Assembly: GCA_043798375.1 (NCBI GenBank)
Contig: JAZDOS010000022.1
Span: 1 to 16,092, forward strand
DNA from: JAPLMI01 sp043798375
GTDB taxonomy: Bacteria > Omnitrophota > Gorgyraeia > 2-01-FULL-45-10
DNA length: 16,092 nucleotides
Direction of reading: 5' to 3'
Position 1 is the stretch's first letter. Every line of letters starts with the position of its first letter. Position numbers and translations under genes: made by a program. The notes beneath the pieces are model-generated. The model searched no databases. It saw nothing but the letters and a program-made list of their open reading frames with translations, and had not been told where the DNA came from. This document shows positions 7,901 to 14,600 of the stretch, piece by piece.

Positions 7901-8346
7901 TCAACCTTTTCAAATCGAAAGGCATGAGTACCCAGGAGGCGGCTATTCATTCGAGTAAAATCAGATTGAGGCCCATTCTGATGACCGCGCTTACCACCAT
8001 ACTTGGCCTTGTGCCGATGGCATTTTTGGCCGGCGAAGGGTCCGAACTGCGGTCACCGATGGCCATTACGGTTATGGGCGGGTTGACGGTCGCCACATTC
8101 CTTACGCTTATTGTTATTCCTGCCGTCTATCTCGGGCTTATCGAAGTCTTTAACAAGATCTTCCCGCCGAAAAAAGCGGAAGAAACCGCATCCCTGCCTC
8201 CCCCGACGGCGCCTCCCCCGACGGCGCCTGCCCCGACGGCGCCTCCCCCGACGGCGCATGCCCCGACGGCGCCTGCCCCGACGGCGCCTGCCGGCATCAA
8301 AAAGGATAAAAAAGCCGGAAAGAGAAAAAAGGATATAACGGGATGA
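4993..8346 (+). CDS. RND efflux permease 1 (HAE1-like), with PTA-repeat tail
   Basis: This is an inner-membrane proton-driven pump subunit of 1117 residues with the usual RND layout: TM1 near 10-30, a porter/docking loop, TM2-TM6, a second large loop, then TM7-TM12. The TM4 proton-relay motif reads LVDCAIVVVEN with Asp427. The second Asp of AcrB is Cys428 here. TM10 carries GGIVVNNAIVLID, with Asn where AcrB has its key Lys. Residues 252-276 are an acidic insert (DEEESPP ... EEERQLRG) in the first periplasmic loop; permease 2 lacks it. After the last membrane segment comes a cytoplasmic tail of five-residue P-x-P-T-A repeats from residue 1069, then a Lys-rich end. AGGAAGGG at 4973-4980, inside the end of the adaptor gene, is the likely ribosome site. 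The gene shares an ATGA overlap with permease 2. Family call is secure; substrate and exact subfamily are not. Confidence 0.95.
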   Translation: MNLPQFSVERPVTVIMIVIGILIFGMVSLELLPQELFPQIVYPQLTVVTPYENAAPEEIETLITKPIEEAIGTVAGVKRITSISKEGLSLVIAEFGWSQNINFAALGMREKIDLIKERLPREAEEPIVLPFNPFDKPILILSVTTSKADRPAVNLRDITRRMIKDEIEKVEGVASATISGGLEREILIDINQDKLQARRIPILDVSKAVSSANLNYPAGTIKESFYEYLIRTLGEFERVRDIEDVSIGSVQDEEESPPYASQYEEERQLRGAISKNKRLMYLKDVAAITDDIKERTSYSRYNGKENISIAVQKQALGNTVKIINRAKKKIKELKSDLPKDIDIAVVYDQSEFIKSSINGVRDAAWQGGVLVFLVLYCFLRNVWSALIVTLTIPISVMATFALMFFSGISINMMSLGGIAFGIGSLVDCAIVVVENIFRHMQLGEDRKKAAITGANEVFIAITGSILTTIVVFLPLIFVIGIIGQISKDFALTVTFSLVASLAVSLTIVPLLASRGINMGKGVISKNEDGLSVIDKAGASSKLRKFYGNVLNRFVKNKARYLGYTLAAFIMSLGLFAVMDKEMMPKVDQGQFTIKIDMPAGTRLDVTNAVSEKIEKFIDTIPEAAAINVMIGSTKESATRSIVERLSSNQAEIVVTLKKKRKLKSQDVVQGIKNKLAGMDLKGARIEYVLQENVLAAGLGTQAPVTIEIKGNDLKALERLTYEIQKRLGGIKGIYGVKNNLSEPSPETKIFINKDKASLYGLSVTDIAQTALIGLKGYIATRFKEKGEEFDVRVRLRRKDRDDFNKLSRLEIQSPSGARIQLSSVATFAKGKGPSEIRRMNQERVALVYANIYGRPMKDVTKDVLGMIKNLDIPKNYFVKLAGESEEMKASFDSMRNAIVAAFLMVYMIMAALFESLWQPFIIMFTIPLALIGVAWGLFITRTNISAYVLMGVGILGGIVVNNAIVLIDCINLFKSKGMSTQEAAIHSSKIRLRPILMTALTTILGLVPMAFLAGEGSELRSPMAITVMGGLTVATFLTLIVIPAVYLGLIEVFNKIFPPKKAEETASLPPPTAPPPTAPAPTAPPPTAHAPTAPAPTAPAGIKKDKKAGKRKKDITG
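8197..8286 (+). repeat. 15-bp coding minisatellite (six units, P-x-P-T-A)
   Basis: Six head-to-tail units of consensus CCTSCCCCGACGGCG, starting at 8197, 8212, 8227, 8242, 8257 and 8272, with a partial seventh from 8287. They differ at very few positions (CTC versus CTG, one CCT to CAT). The units are in frame and encode PPPTA, PPPTA, PAPTA, PPPTA, HAPTA, PAPTA at the C-terminus of permease 1. Near-identity between units points to recent expansion by slippage, so unit number may vary between strains. Confidence 0.9.
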
Positions 8347-11300
8347 GTTTGCCCTCGTTTTCCATCAAAAGACCGGTCACGATGCTGATGGTCTATATAA
8401 TGCTGATCCTTCTCGGCGTGGTCGCCCTCACTCAGCTTCCGGTAGAGCTGTATCCAAACATAAGCTTCGGCGAAATAAGCATAATCATCGAAGTCCGGGG
8501 CGGCATTCCGCCGACGGAAGTCGAATCGCTTGTAACCAGGCGCGTAGAAGAAGCGGTCGGCACCGTCAGCCATCTTGAAGAGATGCTCTCGATCTCAAAG
8601 GAGGGGGAGTCCACGGTAGTTTTGAGCTTCGAGCCGGGGATAAATATGGACTTCGCGGCGCTTGAAGTAAGAGAAAAATTCGCCCGCATCAAGAACAAGC
8701 TTCCCAAGGAGATAGAAAAACCGATCATAGCGCAGTTTAAGCGTTCCGACGTGCCGATAGTCATCATCGCAATAACGAGCCTGAGAAGGACGACCGAAGA
8801 GATACGCAAGATTGTGGATGAGAGCGCAAGGGAAGCGATAAAGCGTATAAACGGGGTCGCGGACGCCGAGGTCGCGGGCGGAAGAGAGCGCAAGATCCTC
8901 GTCGAGGCGGACCAGAGGAAGATGGCCGCCTACGGAGTGCCGCTTGAGCGTGTCATATCGATGATAGGCCAGAATAACCTGAACCTTTTATCCGGTGAAA
9001 TAGAAATCAAGGATGATAAATATTTAATAAGGACGATAGGGCTGTATGTAAACATCGATGACATAAAGAACATACCCGTCTCGTCCCTGCCGGACGGAAC
9101 GATCGTACGGCTAAAGGATGTCGCGACGGTCATCGATTCGTATCTGGAGCCGACGGGCTACGCCCGCGTCAATATCCGTCCCGTGGTTTCAATATACGTC
9201 CAGAAGGAATCGACCGCAAATACGATAAAAGTGGCCGGCTCGATCGTTGAGGAAGTGGAGAGATTAAAAGAGCGGCTTCCGAAAGACCTCCAGATAGTCA
9301 TAACCAGCAATCAGGCGGACTTTATAAAAAAGGCAATACAGAACCTCAAAGTGTCCCTCGTCCAGGGCGCGGCCCTCATAATATTAGTGCTCACATATTT
9401 TCTCGTAACGATGAACAGAAATCTTCTTATACTTACATCGGTTTTACTATGCGCCGCGCTCTTCCTGCCGACGAAGATACTCTATATTCTCCTGGCGGGC
9501 ATGATAATCGCCTCCATCGTGATATCGAAGGTGCGCCCCGTCCTGATAGTTACATCGGCCATCCCGATATCCGTAATCATCACTTTTATCCTTATGTACG
9601 CGATGAGGCTGACGGTCAATTTCATGACGCTCTTCGGGCTTGCCCTGGGCGTCGGGATGCTCGTCGATAATTCCATAGTTGTATTCGAGAATATATTGAA
9701 GAAAAACGAGTCGGGGTTAAGGGGCATTCCGGCCGCTATAGAAGGGGCCGAGGAAGTATGGATCGCCATATGGGCGTCGACGCTTACTACGGTAATAGTT
9801 TTTCTGCCGATGGTCTTTGTGGGAAGAGAGATAAAATTGCTTTACGGCGGGGTCGCGTGGACCGTTACATTTTCTCTATTCGTGTCGCTCTTTGTGGCCA
9901 TTACCATAGTTCCGCTCCTTGCCTCGCGGATCCGCTTCTCGATCGAGGACATACCCAGGGGATACGGAAAGACCAATGTCGTAGGTTTTATGAAACTCCT
10001 CTATGCGCTTCAGAGAAAAGGCGTCGCCTATTTTATAAGACACCGCATTATGGTCTTTTCATTCGTCTTCGTCGCCATGGCGATATCCGCAGCCCTGTTC
10101 ATGATGCTCGGTAAGGAGTTTCTGGGCACAACAGAGCAGAACAAATTCACGGTTTTTATAGAGCTGCCAACGGGAACGAAGCTCGACGTGACCAATAGTA
10201 TAGTCAAAAAAGTCGAGGCGCTCGTCAAGGAAGTACCCGAAGTGAAGACGTTCTCGGCGAGGGTGGAACCGTGGTCGAGCAAAGTCTACGTCGAGCTCGT
10301 GGGATTGACCATGAGGAAGCGGGCCGTCTCCGAGGTAATAGACAGCCTCCGGCCCAAGGTGGAGAGGATAAAACCGGCGTTCATATATTTTGAAGAGGAA
10401 CAGGAGGTCGGCACGAAGGAGATAATCATCGAACTTTTTGGTTACGATTACGATAAACTGAGAGAGATAGCTATATCGATGGCCTCGAGGCTCGGCGCGG
10501 TCAAGGGCTTCACCGACACAAAGATACGGATGAGAGAGGGACGGCCCGAACTCGGGTTGAAGGTAAACAGGCAAAAAAATAGCCTGTTCGATATGACGGT
10601 GACCGATGTCGCGGACATGGTCCACGCCCAAATGCGGGGCCTCAGGGCGACGCTTTTCCATACCGAATCGAGCGAGGTCGAGACGATCGCCCGTTTGGAC
10701 GAGAAGTACAGAAAAACGTTCAAGGACGTGCATAAACTGATACTTACCAATAAGAACGAGGACAACATATACCTGGAGCAGGTGACGGATTTTAAATACG
10801 GCCTGGGCCCGAGCGAAATATGGAGGAAAAATAAAACAAGGATGATACAGGTCAGCGCCAACGTCGGAAGGCACCCTTTAAGCAGGGCCGCGGAGATGAC
10901 GAAAAAGGCCTTTTCAGACTTGAAACTCCCCGAAGGTTACTATTGGAGAATAGGGGGGAACTATCCGACGATGATCGCCACACAGAAGCAGGTGGCGCCC
11001 ATGCTGATTCTAACGGCGATCCTTATCTATCTCGTGCTGGCCTCGCTATTCGAATCGTACGCTCAGCCGATCATTATCATGCTGTCGGTGCCGCTTGCTT
11101 TAATAGGAGTCGTAGCGCTTCTATACGCCACGGGAAAATCTGTCGGGATGGGCGTCTTTGTCGGCCTTATGATGCTCGGCGGAATAGTCGTCAATAACGC
11201 CATACTTTTAATAGATCACACAAATTATCTTAAGAAAAAGAAGATGGGCTCTCTGAAGGCGGTGATCACGGCGTCGAGGGACAGGCTAAGGCCCATTCTC

Positions 11301-11510
11301 ATGACCACGATTACGACATTACTCGGGCTTCTTCCGATGGCAGTAAGCAGGGAAGAAGGCTCAAACCTGTGGAGCCCCCTCGCGATAACCGTAATGGGCG
11401 GATTGACCTCGTCCACGATAATTACGCTTTTAATAGTTCCTAACGCCTACCTTGTTTCCGAAGATTTTAAGAGATGGGTTACAGCCAAGTTAAAGTATAA
11501 AAAAGTTTGA
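8343..11510 (+). CDS. RND efflux permease 2, with an extra membrane hairpin
   Basis: This second RND pump subunit has 1055 residues and is clearly divergent from permease 1, not a recent copy. TM1 starts as SIKRPVTMLMVYIML. The TM4 motif is LVDNSIVVFEN with Asp442, followed by Asn443 where AcrB has a second Asp. TM10 has GGIVVNNAILLID. Aligning with permease 1, residues of about 355-396 (nt 9405-9530) are additional. They contain two hydrophobic stretches (LLILTSVLLCAALFLP and LYILLAGMIIASIVIS) between TM2 and the V-R-P-V-L-I-V start of TM3, implying 14 rather than 12 membrane segments. The start overlaps the permease 1 stop by 4 bp, with GGAT at 8331-8334 as the ribosome site. One adaptor for two different permeases resembles the MdtABC arrangement, so a mixed trimer is a reasonable inference. 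Confidence 0.95.
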   Translation: MSLPSFSIKRPVTMLMVYIMLILLGVVALTQLPVELYPNISFGEISIIIEVRGGIPPTEVESLVTRRVEEAVGTVSHLEEMLSISKEGESTVVLSFEPGINMDFAALEVREKFARIKNKLPKEIEKPIIAQFKRSDVPIVIIAITSLRRTTEEIRKIVDESAREAIKRINGVADAEVAGGRERKILVEADQRKMAAYGVPLERVISMIGQNNLNLLSGEIEIKDDKYLIRTIGLYVNIDDIKNIPVSSLPDGTIVRLKDVATVIDSYLEPTGYARVNIRPVVSIYVQKESTANTIKVAGSIVEEVERLKERLPKDLQIVITSNQADFIKKAIQNLKVSLVQGAALIILVLTYFLVTMNRNLLILTSVLLCAALFLPTKILYILLAGMIIASIVISKVRPVLIVTSAIPISVIITFILMYAMRLTVNFMTLFGLALGVGMLVDNSIVVFENILKKNESGLRGIPAAIEGAEEVWIAIWASTLTTVIVFLPMVFVGREIKLLYGGVAWTVTFSLFVSLFVAITIVPLLASRIRFSIEDIPRGYGKTNVVGFMKLLYALQRKGVAYFIRHRIMVFSFVFVAMAISAALFMMLGKEFLGTTEQNKFTVFIELPTGTKLDVTNSIVKKVEALVKEVPEVKTFSARVEPWSSKVYVELVGLTMRKRAVSEVIDSLRPKVERIKPAFIYFEEEQEVGTKEIIIELFGYDYDKLREIAISMASRLGAVKGFTDTKIRMREGRPELGLKVNRQKNSLFDMTVTDVADMVHAQMRGLRATLFHTESSEVETIARLDEKYRKTFKDVHKLILTNKNEDNIYLEQVTDFKYGLGPSEIWRKNKTRMIQVSANVGRHPLSRAAEMTKKAFSDLKLPEGYYWRIGGNYPTMIATQKQVAPMLILTAILIYLVLASLFESYAQPIIIMLSVPLALIGVVALLYATGKSVGMGVFVGLMMLGGIVVNNAILLIDHTNYLKKKKMGSLKAVITASRDRLRPILMTTITTLLGLLPMAVSREEGSNLWSPLAITVMGGLTSSTIITLLIVPNAYLVSEDFKRWVTAKLKYKKV

Positions 11511-11519
11511 TTTAGTCTA

Positions 11520-11550
11520 TTGACAGTATATGCTATATATGATATATATT
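11520..11550 (+). promoter_or_regulatory. Candidate promoter of the giant repeat-protein gene
   Basis: A perfect -35 hexamer TTGACA (11520-11525) lies just after the permease 2 stop. Candidate -10 boxes are TATATA (11543-11548, 17-bp spacer, four of six matches) and TATATT (11545-11550, 19-bp spacer, five of six). The AT-rich surroundings make the exact -10 ambiguous. It suggests that the repeat-protein gene is expressed independently of the pump operon, with a 5' leader of about 125 nt. Confidence 0.5.
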
Positions 11551-11571
11551 ATAGTGTGAGTTAAACAGGAG

Positions 11572-11604
11572 TTCTTCGTAAGTTTTTCGTAAGTTTTCCT
11601 TAAG
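11572..11604 (+). repeat. Three tandem 11-bp repeats in the leader of the giant gene
   Basis: TTCTTCGTAAG (11572-11582), TTTTTCGTAAG (11583-11593) and TTTTCCTTAAG (11594-11604) follow one another with no gap. The 11-bp period is about one DNA helical turn, so a protein could bind the same face at each unit. They lie just downstream of the likely transcription start and about 80 nt before the ATG. They could be an operator array or an RNA element. Confidence 0.6.
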
Positions 11605-11683
11605 TGCGCTTGTTGTTATGCGGCAATTTTTTTTCTCCAGATATTTAGCAGTTAAAAAAAGTATTAAAAAAGGTTGAAATAAG

Positions 11684-14600
11684 ATGATAGAATACTACAG
11701 TCCGCATAAGAAATTTTGGTTGAAATCAATCGCCGTCCTGCTTGTCATATCTTTCGTATGGTACGACATAGCGTGGGCCGGCGATTTATTTTATATGGCG
11801 CCGCGGCCGATCTCGGCCTCCGAAGTCAAGAAAATCGGGGGCGATATGGGCGGCGAGAAGGAAGTTACCAATTACGATCTTATATCATATGATAAGAAAC
11901 AATCTATAGCCAGCAAGCTTTTACCATCAAATAAAGAGCGTGAACAGTCCAACGCCTTTGCCCCCGCATACGTCCAGGAACAGCAGCGAAAACACGAAGA
12001 CATTATCGGTGTTAAACAGGACGCCGAAGATCTATCGTGGCTATTACGGAATCCGCGCAAACGGCAGGATGAGGAAATTGATCTGAAGAAGAGGAAGTCC
12101 GGCGGCGAGGACGAAGGCGGACAGGGCGTGCCCGTAAAATATACGCTGGATGATTTCGACGAAGAGGGCCAGCCCGGAGAACTGAACGTCTATGAGTATA
12201 ATCCGGACGGATCATTAAAGCGTGTCGTAACCTATGATATCAGAGAAAAGGATGTCTCGGTGTGGATGAAAGACGCCAAAGAGATAAAAACGAAAAAAGA
12301 CGGAGAATTTTTATTCGGCTCTTACGACAAAGAAGCCGATCTGACCGGACTTACCGAAGACGATATTTTGAATGCGATCTATTACAAGGGAGGGCGGGGG
12401 GAAGAGGCCATCGATTATGTCTTGTCTGACTATTATGAGGGGAAACCAAGCCAGATTACTATCTACGATTATGACAAAACCGGAGACGGCAATCTGGATG
12501 AAACGCGGACCTACAATATCGACGATTTAACAGGCGAGGACTTTACCCCTTCCAACAAGTCGAAATGGAGCTCGTTTCTGACCGAAGACAGGCTTGACGA
12601 AACGAACGTCTATGAGGGGGCCAAGGGCGAAGAGCATATCAAATATTCGCTGTTCGACTATGCTGTTGAAAAACAGGCTGATGGCAGCGACCGCAACGTT
12701 CCGCATGAGCGCAGGGATTACGAATATGACGGTGACGGCAAGCTCATTAATACCTACAACTACGATATTTCGGACGCAATGACGGACGCGGAACGCGTAA
12801 GCAATAAAGACAATAAGCTGGAGCAGACGATTTTTGAAGGCCAGAAAGGCAATGAGAATCCTTCTCAGACGCTCTATTTTGACGAGGAAGGCAAAATAAC
12901 CCAGCGCAAAGATTACGAATACCGCGAATACGACGCGAAGTATTTCTATAAAGGCAAAAGAAGGGTGCTTGCGGATATCAAGACTTATGACACCGAAGGG
13001 CTGTCCGCCGAAGAGGCGAAGATACGGGGCGCAGGCGAGCTTTTTGACGAATCCACGTTTATGGGCGGCGCCGGCCATGAAAAAATCGATCAATATTTTG
13101 CGTATGATGAAAACGGCAATATCACCGACAGGACCGACTACATCTACGAAAAAGGCAGGCTTGTCTCTACGTTCTCGTTCGATACCTCGGATGTCGAAGG
13201 CGGCAATTCCGTCAGGCGCCGGAAGCTTACCGATCTTGACGGAAACGGCAAGATAGACGCCGAAGACGCCACGCTGGCGGGTAACGGCGAATTCACAGAG
13301 ACCTCGTTTACCGGAAGAGCCGGCAAAGAGAGGGTGAGCCAGGTATTCAATTACTACGACGGCGAGATTGTCGACAGGACCGACTACATCTACGAAAAAG
13401 GCAAGCTTGTCTCCACATTCTCGTTCGATACCTCGGACATTGGAGGCGGCAATTCCGTCAGGCGCCGGAAGCTTACCGATCTTGACGGAAGCGGCAAGAT
13501 AGACGCCGAAGACGCCATACTGGCAAGTAACGGTGAATTCACAGAGACCTCATTTACCGGAAGAGCCGGCAAGGAGCGCGCAAGTCAGGCGTTTACCTGG
13601 TATGAAGGTGAGATTGTTGACAGGCGCGACTTCATGTATGCTAACGGCAGGCTGATTTCTGACGCGCTCTATGATACGGAAGGCATGTCGCGCGAAGAGG
13701 CCAGACTGCGGGGCTCAGGGATCGAAGACGAAGTACGCACATACGTAGGGAGAAAAGGGCGCGAGCGTTTGAGCTGGAGCTCGACCTACGGTGATATCTC
13801 GGTGGGAGAGATAGCGTTGGTTGATCCGCTCTATAAAGACGACACAGTGTTTAAGGCTATGATAGACGGCCTTGTTGCGCAGGGCAGGGCTGTTATTGAG
13901 GATTCCGACGGCGACGGCAAGGTGGATAGGATTATTATTTATAAGACAACCGACCCCGGCGACGGAAAAGAGAGGACATATAATTACACTTATGAAAACG
14001 CGGCGCTGCATGACGTCACAGAAACTATCGGCGCCGAAACCACCGAACGCGTAACTTATTACTATTCAGGAAATACCGGCGAAGAGCATTTGGATCTGAC
14101 AAGCAATTCCCGTTTTCAGTCGCAATATCATTATACCGCAGGCGCGTTAGACTGTGTTACGCAATACAGATATAACGGACAGAGCGGGGCATACGATATC
14201 CTGTCCACAGAAATTATATACACCGGCACTAAAGGGAACGAGAGGATCCAGACGATAACGAAGTATAAGGCCGACGGCGTTACGGTTAAAACACATTCTA
14301 CCTACCAATATGATTTGGATGTCGGTAAGGGCGGCGATGGCGCCGGCTGCACGGATACTCTCGATAAGGTAACAGAATATTACGGCGCAACCACCAATGT
14401 CAAAGAGGAGTATTTCTATTATGAGGGCGTTGACGGCGCTCATTCTCAACGTGCAAAATATGAGCAGATACAAAAAGTTGTGTCTCATAAATCTGACGGA
14501 ACGATAAAAAGCGTCAGCGGATACGAATATGATCTTACGTCCGGCGCCGGCGGCGACGGGGTTCCGAGAAGCCTTGACAAAGTAACGACATATTACAACG

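Larger units (their letters stand above)
13127..13618 (+). repeat. Two near-identical 246-bp (82-residue) repeats plus a diverged third
   Basis: Copy 1 (13127-13372) and copy 2 (13373-13618) begin with D-R-T-D-Y-I-Y-E-K-G and are almost identical for their first 190 nt. A third copy starts at 13619 (D-R-R-D-F-M-Y-A-N-G) but soon diverges and lacks the calcium-type loop. Each full copy contains the core motif F-T-G-R-A-G-K-E and one Asp-rich loop. The period is exactly 246 bp. Confidence 0.9.

Noticed and set aside
8197..8286. Short regular repeats as a CRISPR array
   Set aside because: The units are 15 bp with no spacers, are in frame, and encode a Pro/Thr/Ala tail.
11604..11634. Possible intrinsic terminator (GC-containing stretch followed by a T run)
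   Set aside because: The sequence before the T run does not form a convincing stem, and it lies downstream of the candidate promoter of the giant gene. No good terminator was found after the permease 2 stop.
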